DNA from: Sphingobacterium composti
GTDB lineage: Bacteria; Bacteroidota; Bacteroidia; Sphingobacteriales; Sphingobacteriaceae
Assembly (NCBI RefSeq): GCF_009829075.1
Contig: NZ_WUQZ01000007.1
Span: 62,001 to 126,000, forward strand
Direction: 5' to 3'
Length of the DNA: 64,000 nt
The notes under the pieces are model-generated. The model made no database searches, had not been told where the DNA came from, and saw only the letters and a list, made by a program, of their open reading frames with translations. Made by a program: the position numbers and the translations under genes. The first letter of the stretch is position 1. The number at the start of each line of letters is the position of its first letter. Of the stretch, positions 1 through 9,125 are shown piece by piece.

Positions 1-222
1 TTAACAATCAATGTTACAAAAGGTAAGCAATTGACAAATATGCGTGCATCTGGTTCAGATGATAACACTCGTATCGCTCCAGCTATTAAGTTCTCTTTGG
101 AAGAGTGTATGGAATACATTCAAGCTGACGAATATATCGAGGTTACTCCTCAATCTATGCGTTTGCGTAAGATATACTTAACAGAAAATGAGCGTAAAGT
201 AAATGCTAAAAAATTCCAATAA
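1..222 (+). CDS. typA: GTPase TypA/BipA, C-terminal fragment (cut by window edge)
   Basis: Only the last 73 codons are present, in frame from base 1 to the TAA at 220-222. The reading includes LTNMRASGSDDN, a FSLEECMEYI block and EVTPQSMRLRKIYL, which match the conserved C-terminal tail of the ribosome-associated translational GTPase TypA (BipA). The GTPase, EF-G-like and most of the C-terminal domains lie outside the window. TypA binds the 70S ribosome and supports ribosome assembly and growth under cold or other stress (family knowledge). The gene ends in a strong hairpin terminator 16 bases downstream. Confidence 0.9.
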   Translation, partial: LTINVTKGKQLTNMRASGSDDNTRIAPAIKFSLEECMEYIQADEYIEVTPQSMRLRKIYLTENERKVNAKKFQ

Positions 223-237
223 TATTGGAATGTATAT

Positions 238-280
238 AAAAGATAAAGCCTCGAATCAATGATTCGAGGCTTTATCTTTT
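238..280. terminator. Bidirectional hairpin terminator after typA
   Basis: A perfect 20-bp inverted repeat (238-257 and 261-280) with a 3-base loop. The GC-rich centre is GCCTCGAATC, flanked by A-rich and T-rich arms, so it has a U-tract on either strand. It closes typA and could also stop transcription from the minus-strand ecotin gene. Confidence 0.85.
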
Positions 281-398
281 ATATCCTTCCGTCATTGGGA
301 GGGACGAAGCAATCTAAACAATAGAGAAACATTAGCTTTCAACAAAATTTAGATATCTCCTCCCTACGGTCGATATGGTGTGTATAATTTAGTAGGCA

Positions 399-899
399 CT
401 ACTTACTAATTTCCTCAGCAGCCCAATATGTATCCTCTTCTGCTTTGTATATCTTGAATTGGACATCATATCCCTCAGGAACATAAATCACAATCGGTAA
501 TTTACCGTTATAACGCACAATTTCGGGTTGAGCCGTTACGAAAAGATTCCTCTTCTCCGCATCAGGACAACCCATCATCGTAGAAGTTACTTGACCATTT
601 GTTTTGAACACATAATAGTTGTATCCCCAACCTTGTAGATCTTTAGTCTCCAAAGTACCTTGCAAATTAAAGAAGTTACAGCCATCTACTTCCATCCATT
701 TGCCTACCGAAAATTCTATCTTCTTTTTATTATCCTTATCTGAGTGGGGGACTTCAATTACTACTTTTTTATATCCTGCCTCAGGCTTTGGAAATATAGA
801 TAGATCTTGTTTTGTAATCACTTGCTGCGCCATTACTTGAACTGTGAATGTGATAAATGCCACTAATAAGCCTAAAAATTTAATTCTATTCTGTTTCAT
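399..899 (-). CDS. eco: Ecotin, periplasmic serine protease inhibitor
   Basis: 166 residues starting with a signal peptide (cleavage probably after VMA, residues 22-24). The rest aligns with E. coli ecotin: the ETKDLQGWGYNYYVF block, the reactive-site loop STMMGCPD, and RYNGKLPIVIYVPEGYDV. The P1 residue would be Met108, and Cys74 and Cys111 fit the disulfide that braces the loop. Ecotins are dimeric inhibitors of trypsin-, chymotrypsin- and elastase-like proteases and protect periplasmic or outer-membrane components (family knowledge). The gene stands alone and is divergent from radA. Predicted location is periplasm. Confidence 0.92.
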   Translation of the reverse strand: MKQNRIKFLGLLVAFITFTVQVMAQQVITKQDLSIFPKPEAGYKKVVIEVPHSDKDNKKKIEFSVGKWMEVDGCNFFNLQGTLETKDLQGWGYNYYVFKTNGQVTSTMMGCPDAEKRNLFVTAQPEIVRYNGKLPIVIYVPEGYDVQFKIYKAEEDTYWAAEEISK

Positions 900-956
900 A
901 ATTTCTTTCTTTTATTATAAGACGATAACAAAAGACAAAAGATTACAGTGGGCGCC

Positions 957-964
957 CAAAATTA
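957..964 (-). promoter_or_regulatory. Bacteroidota -7 promoter box for ecotin
   Basis: Read on the minus strand this is TAATTTTG, an exact match to TAnnTTTG, about 58 bases upstream of the ecotin ATG. I see no convincing -33 TTTG at the expected spacing, so the promoter call is moderate. Confidence 0.5.
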
Positions 965-1063
965 GTTGTTTTTAACATTATTTAACAAGTGCACTTAATT
1001 TCTTGTTACTCACCGCAGGAAATCTATACTTTGTCTACCAGCAATTTTTATTAATTTCGCTTA

Positions 1064-2449
1064 ATGGCAAAATCAAAATCAGCATATTTCTGTCAATCCT
1101 GCGGCAATGAATCTCCGAAATGGTTGGGACAATGTCCTTCATGCAAACAGTGGAATACTTTTGTGGAAGAAATCGTCGCTCCAGCATCTTCACGCGTACC
1201 CGAATGGAGAAGTACCACGATCAGTTCATCTTCCAAAAGACAGAATAAGGCAGCCATTATTCATGAAATAGTCTATGCCGAAGAACAGCGCATCATTACG
1301 CCTGATAAAGAACTGAATCGTGTATTAGGAGGAGGAATTGTTCCTGGATCGCTCGTGTTAATTGGTGGCGAACCTGGAATAGGCAAGTCCACATTGATGT
1401 TGCAATTAGCGCTTTCTATACCGCAAATAAAGGTTTTGTACATTTCTGGAGAAGAAAGCGAACAGCAAATTAAAATGCGTGCTGAACGACTTTCACAACA
1501 GTCAAAAGCTAACTGTTACATCTTAACAGAAACTTCTACGCAAAATATATTCAAACAAGCAGAATCCGTTGAGCCGAACTTAGTCGTCATTGATTCTATC
1601 CAAACGTTACATTCGCAACAAATAGAATCTGCGCCAGGCTCTGTGTCACAAGTTCGTGAATGTACGGCTGAACTGTTACGTTATGCTAAAGAAAGTAATG
1701 TGCCTGTTTTTATTGTTGGACACATCACCAAAGATGGTTCGATAGCAGGACCAAAAGTCTTGGAACATATGGTGGATACGGTTCTTCAATTTGAAGGCGA
1801 TCGTCATCACGTGTACCGCATCTTACGTGCCGTGAAGAACAGATTTGGTTCTTCGTCTGAACTTGGCATTTACGAAATGCAAGGTTCGGGATTACGCGAA
1901 GTTTCGAATCCTTCGGAAATCATGATTTCCCAACGCGAAGAACCGACAAGTGGTGTAGCAATTGCCACGATGTTAGAAGGTATTCGTCCTTTGATGATTG
2001 AAGTACAGGCTTTGGTCGGAAATTCAGCATTTGGCACACCACAACGTAGTTCTACAGGTTTTGACACCAAAAGATTGAACATGCTTTTAGCCGTTTTGGA
2101 AAAACGTTTTGGCTTTCGTTTGAGTGCACAAGATGTGTTTTTAAATATTACAGGAGGTTTACGTGTAGAAGATCCAGCGATAGATTTGGCTGTCATCGCA
2201 GCTATTATCTCTTCACAACAAGATATCGCTTTGCCAACAAATATTACTTTTGCGGGTGAAGTAGGATTATCTGGTGAAATACGTGCAGTAAACCGCATTG
2301 AGCAACGTATCGCAGAAGCCGAGAAATTGGGTTTTGAAGGAATTTTTATTCCAAAACACAATACCAAAGGACTCGACGCGAAGAAATACAATATCGCAAT
2401 CCGACCAGTAGCAAAATTAGAAGATATCTTTAGGGCATTGTTTGGGTAA
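1064..2449 (+). CDS. radA: DNA repair protein RadA (Sms)
   Basis: 461 residues, usual length for the family. A four-cysteine zinc finger is at the N-terminus (C10, C13, C24, C27). A RecA-like ATPase core follows with Walker A GGEPGIGKST (Lys108) and the RadA-specific KNRFG motif, then a C-terminal Lon-protease-like domain. RadA is a hexameric branch-migration motor acting with RecA in recombinational repair (family knowledge). The ATG is preceded within a few bases by TAATTTCG, a near match to the -7 box, so the transcript may have almost no leader. It converges on the thioredoxin-like gene through a shared palindromic terminator. Confidence 0.97.
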   Translation: MAKSKSAYFCQSCGNESPKWLGQCPSCKQWNTFVEEIVAPASSRVPEWRSTTISSSSKRQNKAAIIHEIVYAEEQRIITPDKELNRVLGGGIVPGSLVLIGGEPGIGKSTLMLQLALSIPQIKVLYISGEESEQQIKMRAERLSQQSKANCYILTETSTQNIFKQAESVEPNLVVIDSIQTLHSQQIESAPGSVSQVRECTAELLRYAKESNVPVFIVGHITKDGSIAGPKVLEHMVDTVLQFEGDRHHVYRILRAVKNRFGSSSELGIYEMQGSGLREVSNPSEIMISQREEPTSGVAIATMLEGIRPLMIEVQALVGNSAFGTPQRSSTGFDTKRLNMLLAVLEKRFGFRLSAQDVFLNITGGLRVEDPAIDLAVIAAIISSQQDIALPTNITFAGEVGLSGEIRAVNRIEQRIAEAEKLGFEGIFIPKHNTKGLDAKKYNIAIRPVAKLEDIFRALFG

Positions 2450-2485
2450 AAGAAAAGTGCATTTAATTAAATGCACTTTTCTTTT
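2448..2485. terminator. Perfect palindromic bidirectional terminator
   Basis: A 38-base perfect palindrome with no unpaired loop, centre GCATTTAATTAAATGC, A-rich on the left and T-rich on the right. It begins inside the radA stop codon and lies between convergent radA and the TlpA-like gene, so it can serve both. Confidence 0.85.
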
Positions 2486-2500
2486 AATAACAGCTTGTCT

Positions 2501-3169
2501 TTACCTCAACACCTCTTCCAATTTCTTTTTCAAATCATCGCCGTGCAAATTGCGAGCAATAATAATTCCGTTAGGATCGACTAAGACATTTTGTGGAATA
2601 GCTTTGATACCGTAGACTCCTGCAGCGCCATTATTCCAATGTTGTAGATCAGATATATGCTTCCAAGTCAATTTATCATCTTCAATGGCTTTCTTCCACG
2701 CATTAATATCCTTGTCAAATGACACGCCTAGAATCTCAAAATTCTTGTGTTTAAAATCATTGTAAATCGCTACCAATTTTGGATTCTCTTCACGACATGG
2801 TGGACACCATGATGCCCAAAAATCCACCAATACATATTGACCTTTCAAATCTTGGAGCGAATAAACGTTTCCTGCAGGGTCAAATTGTGTAATACCAGGC
2901 GCTTTTTTTCCTACAGATGAATTTTCCAATGCTTTCAAGTACCTATCAAAAATCTTTCCTTGAGTGGATTTTCGAACTTTTTTATCCAGCTTTTTAAAAT
3001 ATGTACGCATTTCCTTATAATCCGGATTGTACGTATCTAGACGTTGAATAAGTTGAAGCACATTTGGATCTTTTGGATTTTCCAATATCTGCTTTATCTT
3101 TTCTTCCTTAGTCTGTGCAAATAATAATACAGGGAAAATAAATGCGAATATTAATAGTATTTTTTTCAT
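2501..3169 (-). CDS. TlpA/ResA-family thiol-disulfide oxidoreductase
   Basis: 222 residues. A hydrophobic signal sequence covers residues 1-18 (cleavage near FAQ), followed by a charged helical stretch to about residue 85 and an AhpC/TSA-thioredoxin domain. The active site is WASWCPPC with Cys122 and Cys125, and the cis-Pro region is near IPQNVLVDPNG. Such exported proteins reduce disulfides in the periplasm, for example during cytochrome c maturation or as general redox partners; the actual client is unknown. Monocistronic. On the minus strand TATATTTG (3189-3196 read backwards) lies about 20 bases upstream of the ATG and is a likely -7 box. Confidence 0.9.
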   Translation of the reverse strand: MKKILLIFAFIFPVLLFAQTKEEKIKQILENPKDPNVLQLIQRLDTYNPDYKEMRTYFKKLDKKVRKSTQGKIFDRYLKALENSSVGKKAPGITQFDPAGNVYSLQDLKGQYVLVDFWASWCPPCREENPKLVAIYNDFKHKNFEILGVSFDKDINAWKKAIEDDKLTWKHISDLQHWNNGAAGVYGIKAIPQNVLVDPNGIIIARNLHGDDLKKKLEEVLR

Positions 3170-3234
3170 TCCAGTGAGATTTATTGTTCAAATATAAAAT
3201 AATCTACTACTTTAGTATAGTAATAAAATCAAAA

Positions 3235-4395
3235 ATGACACAAAGTTTTCAAAGCAATTTCAAATCTAAGCTACCAAACTCTACAGTAAGTATTTTTTCA
3301 AAAATGTCGCTCCTCGCACAACAGCATCAAGCGATTAACTTATCTCAGGGATTTCCTGACTTTGATATAGATCCAAAACTAACTGCACTTGTGACTAAAT
3401 ATATGCAGCAAGGGTTTAATCAATATGCGCCCATGCCTGGCACTATTGAACTTCGAAAAGCGATTAGCGAGAAATATAAGCATTACTATAAAATAGCTGT
3501 GGATCCTAGCGAAGAAATTACCATCACAGCTGGAGGAACAGAAGGATTGTATTCGGTGATTGGCACTTTGATACATCCGGGCGATGAGGTCATAACTTTT
3601 GAACCCGCGTATGATTCTTACAGCCCCAGCATACAATCTTTTGGGGGCAAAGTTGTTCCAATTGAACTTTGTGCCCCGAACTTTGCTATTGATTGGAATG
3701 ATGTAAAAGCAAAGATTACGGAACGTACAAAACTGATTATTATTAATAATCCCAACAACCCTACTGGAAGGATCTTGTCCCAAGATGACATCAAAGCGTT
3801 GGAAAATATAATAGAAGGAACGGGCGTTTATATTCTAAGCGATGAAGTATACGAACATTTGGTCTTTGATGGTAAACAGCATATTTCTGTACTGCAATCA
3901 GATATACTTAGACAGCGCGCATTTGTGGTGGCATCATTTGGTAAAGTGCTACATGCTACGGGTTGGAAAATGGGCTATGTCATAACAAATCCATTGTTAA
4001 CCTCTGAATTTCGAAAAATCCACCAGTTCAATGTATTCTCCGTCAATACACCCATACAATATGCGGTAGCGGAATACCTGGATGATCCCCTTTATTATAG
4101 CACGTTAGCTCCATTATTTGAGCAGAAGAGAGACTTTGTAATAGAAGAGCTAAAGGCTACACCATTTAAGGTATTGCCGTGTGAAGGCACCTATTTTCTA
4201 TTGGTGGATTATAGTGCAATTACCCAAGAGCAAGAATTAAATTTTGCGGAGAAACTTACCATAGAAAATAAAGTAGCTACTATTCCCGTTTCTGCGTTTT
4301 ACACAAACAGTTTAAACCAGAATCTTTTACGTATTTGTTTTGCTAAAAAAGAAGGTACGCTTAAGCTCGCCTTACAAAATCTACGAAATATTTAA
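3235..4395 (+). CDS. Methionine aminotransferase (YbdL-like, class I/II PLP fold)
   Basis: 386 residues from the ATG at 3235. An in-frame TTG at 3184 would add 17 hydrophobic residues not found in the family, so I reject it. The protein follows E. coli YbdL closely: INLSQGFPDFD near the N-terminus, SDEVYEHLVFDG, the PLP-lysine segment SFGKVLHATGWKMGY (Lys237) and CEGTYFLLVDYS. YbdL-type enzymes transaminate methionine (also Phe, His, and kynurenine in relatives) to 2-oxo acids, and in many Bacteroidota serve the last step of methionine salvage. No other salvage gene is adjacent. Cytosolic. Confidence 0.9.
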   Translation: MTQSFQSNFKSKLPNSTVSIFSKMSLLAQQHQAINLSQGFPDFDIDPKLTALVTKYMQQGFNQYAPMPGTIELRKAISEKYKHYYKIAVDPSEEITITAGGTEGLYSVIGTLIHPGDEVITFEPAYDSYSPSIQSFGGKVVPIELCAPNFAIDWNDVKAKITERTKLIIINNPNNPTGRILSQDDIKALENIIEGTGVYILSDEVYEHLVFDGKQHISVLQSDILRQRAFVVASFGKVLHATGWKMGYVITNPLLTSEFRKIHQFNVFSVNTPIQYAVAEYLDDPLYYSTLAPLFEQKRDFVIEELKATPFKVLPCEGTYFLLVDYSAITQEQELNFAEKLTIENKVATIPVSAFYTNSLNQNLLRICFAKKEGTLKLALQNLRNI

Positions 4396-4478
4396 GTACG
4401 CAACGGATTGACTTAATATATTTTTTATCAAATATTAATTATTTGCCTTTTTATTTATTAACACGGGCTTTTTATTGT

Positions 4479-4486
4479 TAAATTTG
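4479..4486 (+). promoter_or_regulatory. Likely -7 promoter box of the nagB fusion gene
   Basis: TAAATTTG, an exact TAnnTTTG match, 35 bases before the ATG at 4522. No good -33 box is visible at about 20 bases spacing. Confidence 0.45.
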
Positions 4487-4521
4487 CAATTCACGATTTA
4501 TCATATATATACACCTCATAA

Positions 4522-6444
4522 ATGGCAAGATTAAATTTATTAGAGGAAACACGTTTTGAAAAAGTACCCGTAAAGGTATACCCAAATCAAGACGTTGCTT
4601 CGATTCAAGTTGCAAATCGTATTGCTTCTATCATCAAAGAGAAGCAAGCTAATGGCGAAACAGCTGTTTTAGGATTAGCGACAGGTGCTACTCCGATCAA
4701 AGTGTACAAGGAGTTAGTACGTCTTCACAAAGAAGAAGGATTGAGCTTCAAAAATGTAGTTACTTTCAACTTGGATGAATATTATCCAATGCAACCTACA
4801 GCTGCTCAAAGTTATGTTGTCTTCATGAACAAAAACTTATTTGATCATGTAGATATCCCTCGCGAGAATATCAATATCCCTGATGGAACATTGGCAGAAG
4901 ATCAAGTTCAAGCATTCTGCGAAGCTTACGAGCAAAAGATTTCTAATTTGGGTGGATTAGATATTCAGATTTTGGGTATTGGTCGTACTGGACACATCGG
5001 TTTCAACGAACCTGGTTCTGCACCAAACTCAGGAACGCGTATCGTAACTCTGGACGATTTGACACGTCGTGATGCCTCTCATGATTTTGGAGGTAAAGAA
5101 AATGTGCCTACCAAAGCAATCACAATGGGCGTAGGTACGATCTTCAAAGCTAGAGAGATTATCTTGATGGCTTGGAATGAGAAAAAAGCTGAAATCGTTA
5201 AGAAAGCTGTTGAAGGCGAAATCTCTTCTGATATCCCTGCTACATTCTTACAACTTTCGGACAATGTAGAATTCATCTTAGATGAAGGAGCGGCTTGTTT
5301 ATTGACACGCTTTGATACACCTTGGTTAGCGCATGATGTAGAATGGACTGATAGTTTAATCAAGAAAGCGGTAGTTTGGTTATCATTAAAATTGAACAAA
5401 GCAATTTTAAAATTAACGGACGACGATTATAACAACAACGGTATGGCTAGTCTTTCGACGACGAAAGGACCAGCTTACAACATCAATATCAGAATTTTCA
5501 ACGAATTACAACGTACAATCACAGGTTGGCCAGGTGGTAAACCAGGTGTTGATGATTCTAATCGTCCTGAACGTGCAGAACCAGCGCGCAAAAATGCGAT
5601 CTTGTTCTCTCCACACCCTGATGATGACGTAATCTCCATGGGTGGTACGTTCATTCGCTTAGCAGATCAAGGTCACAATGTACACGTTGCTTACCAAACT
5701 TCAGGTAACAATGCGGTATGGGATGATGATGCTAGAAGATTCTTAGAATTCGCAACTGATATTACAAAAGAATTAGGCGATGATACTTCTAAATTAGAAT
5801 CGTTATACAATGAATCTAATGCTTATTTCGCGAAAAAACAACCTAAAGAAATCGATCCAGAAATCATCCGCAAGGTGAAAGCTTATATCCGTAAAGGTGA
5901 AGCTATCGCTGGAGCTCGTTTCGTAGGTTTACCTGACGAGAATATTCACTTCCAAGATTTGCCGTTCTACGATCGTCAAAAATTCTCGAAAGACGTTTCT
6001 TTTGAAGACGATATCCAACAAACAATGGAGTTGATGCGACAAGTAAAACCGCATCAAGTATTTGCTGCTGGTGACTTCCACGATCCACACGGTACACACA
6101 AAGTATGTTTTGATATTATCTTAGAAGCGTTGACAAGATTGCGCGCGACTGAAGAATGGGCTAAAGATTGTTGGTTGTGGTTATACCGTGGTGCTTGGTA
6201 CGAATTCCCAATGCACGAAATCGAGATGGCTGTTCCTCTTTCTCCACAAGAAGTAAAACGTAAACGTTTGGCTATCTTCAAACACCAATCACAAAAAGAT
6301 CTTCCTGTATTCCCAGGTGACGATCCACGTGAATTCTGGGTGCGTGCTGAAGACAGAACTACGTACACTGCTGGACTTTACCGTCAATTAGGTTTAGCAG
6401 ATTACGAAGCTATCGAAGCTTTTGTAAGATGGAAATTTGACTAA
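4522..6444 (+). CDS. nagB: NagB-like glucosamine-6-phosphate deaminase fused to a PIG-L/LmbE deacetylase domain
   Basis: 640 residues against about 265 for a plain NagB. Residues 1 to about 265 are a NagB/6-phosphogluconolactonase fold, with NLDEYYPM (Asp85 = E. coli Asp72) and GIGRTGHIGFNEPGS (His158, Glu163 = His143, Glu148). The E. coli catalytic Asp141 position is Thr156 here. Residues from about 355 to the end are a PIG-L domain with the zinc motif HPDDD (365-369) and a second site DFHDPHGTH (His523, His526). PIG-L enzymes remove N-acetyl groups from GlcNAc-type sugars, so the fusion could couple deacetylation with deamination (inference). Long fusions of this type are known in Bacteroidota. 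It ends in a clear terminator. Confidence 0.88.
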   Translation: MARLNLLEETRFEKVPVKVYPNQDVASIQVANRIASIIKEKQANGETAVLGLATGATPIKVYKELVRLHKEEGLSFKNVVTFNLDEYYPMQPTAAQSYVVFMNKNLFDHVDIPRENINIPDGTLAEDQVQAFCEAYEQKISNLGGLDIQILGIGRTGHIGFNEPGSAPNSGTRIVTLDDLTRRDASHDFGGKENVPTKAITMGVGTIFKAREIILMAWNEKKAEIVKKAVEGEISSDIPATFLQLSDNVEFILDEGAACLLTRFDTPWLAHDVEWTDSLIKKAVVWLSLKLNKAILKLTDDDYNNNGMASLSTTKGPAYNINIRIFNELQRTITGWPGGKPGVDDSNRPERAEPARKNAILFSPHPDDDVISMGGTFIRLADQGHNVHVAYQTSGNNAVWDDDARRFLEFATDITKELGDDTSKLESLYNESNAYFAKKQPKEIDPEIIRKVKAYIRKGEAIAGARFVGLPDENIHFQDLPFYDRQKFSKDVSFEDDIQQTMELMRQVKPHQVFAAGDFHDPHGTHKVCFDIILEALTRLRATEEWAKDCWLWLYRGAWYEFPMHEIEMAVPLSPQEVKRKRLAIFKHQSQKDLPVFPGDDPREFWVRAEDRTTYTAGLYRQLGLADYEAIEAFVRWKFD

Positions 6445-6463
6445 TAAGTCAATTATATATAGG

Positions 6464-6495
6464 AAAGCCGTTCAAATAATTGAACGGCTTTTTTC
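6464..6495 (+). terminator. Rho-independent terminator of the nagB fusion gene
   Basis: Stem AAAGCCGTTCAA (6464-6475) pairs with TTGAACGGCTTT (6480-6491) around a 4-base ATAA loop, followed by a T-run. Confidence 0.9.
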
Positions 6496-6577
6496 TTGAC
6501 GCTATATTTTCTTTTGTTTTTTTCCGATTGTTAAACTTTTTATCCGATTATTTATTTTTTCATGCTTCATCCTCCTT

Positions 6578-6608
6578 TACATTTGCTCTAGTTTAGAATT
6601 AGTTTAAA
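6578..6608 (+). promoter_or_regulatory. -7 box and iron-box-like palindrome before the siderophore receptor
   Basis: TACATTTG (6578-6585) is a -7 box. Just downstream lies TTTAGAATTAGTTTAAA (6592-6608), an imperfect palindrome that ends 4 bases before the ATG. The same pattern occurs before the receptor genes at 10167 and 29335 (16 of 17 bases identical to the latter). Its place over the start of the transcript would suit a repressor. Assignment to Fur is inference. Confidence 0.5.
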
Positions 6609-6612
6609 TAAA

Positions 6613-9072
6613 ATGAAAAAGATATATTTTGCGCTCGCAGCTTCCATGACAATCGGCACCTTAGTACATGCCCAAACTACAATAAAAGGCAAACTTGTAG
6701 ACAATCAAGGGAAAGAATTACCCAATATCACGATTAAAAGCGGAAACAAACTGACCCAGTCGGATAGCAAAGGTTTGTTTCAACTGTACATTCCTCAAAA
6801 AGACGCTTTTGCTATTGACCTGTCAGGTATAGGTTATCGTCGACAAACATTACAAATAAATCCTGATGGAGAAATAACAGATTTAAAGACTATTACACTT
6901 ATCAAATCGGACAACGAAATCGACCAAGTAGAAGTCTTCGGATATAACACCATAAATAATAAGAAAGTTGGTGTTGCAAAATCGGGCATTGATAACAAAG
7001 ACCTGCCGCAATCTGTTCAAATTATTAACAAGCAAGTAATTTCTGACCAGCAGATTAATACATTGGGCGACGCCTTAAAAAACGCAAATGGTATAGCGCT
7101 AGGTGCAAACCGTGGTGGTGTAGGAGAGAATTTCTTCGCTAGAGGTTACAGTTTAGGCGGAAATAATATCTTCAAAAATGGTATTCGTACAAACAATGGA
7201 GGACGTATTGAAGCCAGCACATTGGAATCGGTAGAAATATTGAAAGGTTCTGCTGCTCTACTTTATGGTGGCGTGACAGGTGGTGCAGTGGTAAATTTGG
7301 TAACAAAGAAGCCTCAATTTCACACGGGTGGCGAAGTATCATTCCGATATGGCTCTTGGGATACGTACAAACCGACATTGGATATCTATGGTCCTTTGTC
7401 TAATAAAGTAGCTTTTCGATTTATTGGAACTGGCGAATCAGCCAACAGTTACCGCGATGTCGTCAAATCAGAAAGAGTATATATCAATCCTTCGGTATTG
7501 TACAAAATATCTGACCGCACGGAATTAAACTTTAATTTCGATTATCTAAAATCAGATTATACTCCAGATTTTGGAATTGGTTCTGTAGAGGGCAAAATCA
7601 ATGACGCCGTGGGGAGAGGAACTTTTTTAAATGTAAATGGAGCATTCAATAAGACAAATTCGACTAACGGAAACGTATCCTTCGACCATAACTTTAATGA
7701 TAATTGGAAAATTTCATTAGTGGCAGGTATTCAAAATTATCTTCGTAACTATTATGGTTCGGACAGAATCCAAGCAAATGCACAAGGTCTGGCACCGCGT
7801 GCATTAAGTAGAAGTGCTACGGAGGAATTTACTAAAAACCAACAAATAAATTTGACAGGTCATTTTAATACTGGCGGTCTTCAACATCAATTATTGTTTG
7901 GTGGAGATGCTGACCAATCTTCGACTAAAGCGTATGCTTACAATATTTTTGCAAATCTGTCAAATCCTAACACACCGAGTACAGCTTATGACCAAATTGA
8001 TGTTTTCAAACTCGTAGCTGGTCGTCAAGATATTCCTCTTGCAGAAAAAAACACGTGGACCAAAACTGATATTAACAGATATGGTGCGTTTGTTCAGGAT
8101 TTGATTTCCTTGACAGATAAATTCAAAGTATTAGCTGGAGTAAGGTATACTTATCAACGTACTCCTTATTCGGAGAAATACACTTATAAAACAGGATTGA
8201 AAGAGGAGGCTGTAAACAAAGATGCCAAAGGCAATGAATTAGGCGCCAAAATAGATAAAGCGTGGTCACCTAAGTTTGCCTTAATCTATCAGCCAACAGC
8301 CACATCATCCATTTATGCGAGTTATACCAATAATTTTATAACAAATAGCGGGTACGACATAAACTTCCAACCGTTAGCGCCATCGTTAGTAGACCATTAT
8401 GAAGCTGGTATCAAAAATGACTTTATGCATGGGAAATTATCAGCCAACCTAACTGCATATCGCATTGATAATAATAAATTTACACAAATGGCTATTGTCA
8501 CTGCTAATGGAAGTGCCAATGGTGACACTAATATGAAAGAATTCACAGGCAAGACATCGTCGGAAGGTGTTGAACTAGATGTTACCGGAAGATTGTTGCC
8601 AGGATTGGAAATATTGGGTGGTTATGCGTACAATTATATGCGCTACAAAGAAACTATGGGAATCTATTCATACACCGCTGTAGATGGCAAACAAGCTGAA
8701 GCATCGGGAAGTGAAGAAGGTGTTCGTTTGGTTGGAACGACTGCACATACTGGAAATATGACAACTTTCTATACGGTACAAGAAGGTGGTTTCAAAGGTT
8801 TCAAAATTGGTGCATCAGCCTTTTATACTGGTAAAAGAAATGCAGGATGGAACAATAGCAAAATTAACGTACGTGATGGTGTAAATAGATTAATTCCTGT
8901 TGACCCATTTACAACTATTGATTTATCCTTAGGATATGAAGCCAAGAGATTCAGCATTCTAGCTAAAGTAGCCAACATTACGGACGAGTTGAGTTATTAC
9001 ATTCACGAGAATTACTCGGTAAACCCAATTCCTCCACGAAATTTTATAACTACTATATCCTATAAGTTTTAG
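6613..9072 (+). CDS. TonB-dependent siderophore receptor (FhuA/FhuE type)
   Basis: 819 residues: signal peptide (to about residue 20, VHAQ), a carboxypeptidase-regulatory-like domain (about 22-95), a plug domain (about 115-240) and a 22-strand barrel ending in the terminal aromatic SYKF. The plug has the signatures of the siderophore subfamily: DLPQSVQIINKQVI, LGDALKNANGI, VEILKGSAALLYGG and GGAVVNLVTKKP. It would import an Fe(III)-siderophore across the outer membrane, energised by TonB-ExbB-ExbD (a candidate set is encoded at 57-60 kb). The adjacent AraC-type regulator and the iron-box-like site suggest iron or siderophore control. The ligand cannot be read from sequence. Confidence 0.92.
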   Translation: MKKIYFALAASMTIGTLVHAQTTIKGKLVDNQGKELPNITIKSGNKLTQSDSKGLFQLYIPQKDAFAIDLSGIGYRRQTLQINPDGEITDLKTITLIKSDNEIDQVEVFGYNTINNKKVGVAKSGIDNKDLPQSVQIINKQVISDQQINTLGDALKNANGIALGANRGGVGENFFARGYSLGGNNIFKNGIRTNNGGRIEASTLESVEILKGSAALLYGGVTGGAVVNLVTKKPQFHTGGEVSFRYGSWDTYKPTLDIYGPLSNKVAFRFIGTGESANSYRDVVKSERVYINPSVLYKISDRTELNFNFDYLKSDYTPDFGIGSVEGKINDAVGRGTFLNVNGAFNKTNSTNGNVSFDHNFNDNWKISLVAGIQNYLRNYYGSDRIQANAQGLAPRALSRSATEEFTKNQQINLTGHFNTGGLQHQLLFGGDADQSSTKAYAYNIFANLSNPNTPSTAYDQIDVFKLVAGRQDIPLAEKNTWTKTDINRYGAFVQDLISLTDKFKVLAGVRYTYQRTPYSEKYTYKTGLKEEAVNKDAKGNELGAKIDKAWSPKFALIYQPTATSSIYASYTNNFITNSGYDINFQPLAPSLVDHYEAGIKNDFMHGKLSANLTAYRIDNNKFTQMAIVTANGSANGDTNMKEFTGKTSSEGVELDVTGRLLPGLEILGGYAYNYMRYKETMGIYSYTAVDGKQAEASGSEEGVRLVGTTAHTGNMTTFYTVQEGGFKGFKIGASAFYTGKRNAGWNNSKINVRDGVNRLIPVDPFTTIDLSLGYEAKRFSILAKVANITDELSYYIHENYSVNPIPPRNFITTISYKF

Positions 9073-9084
9073 AGTAAGTCAGTA

Positions 9085-9125
9085 AAAACATAAAGCTTCA
9101 CAAAAAATGTGAAGCTTTATGTTTT
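9085..9125. terminator. Bidirectional terminator between the receptor and the AraC gene
   Basis: An 18-bp perfect stem (9085-9102 with 9108-9125), centre AAGCTTCACA / TGTGAAGCTT, loop of five A, with A- and T-rich flanks. It overlaps the last bases of the convergent araC-type gene. Confidence 0.85.
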
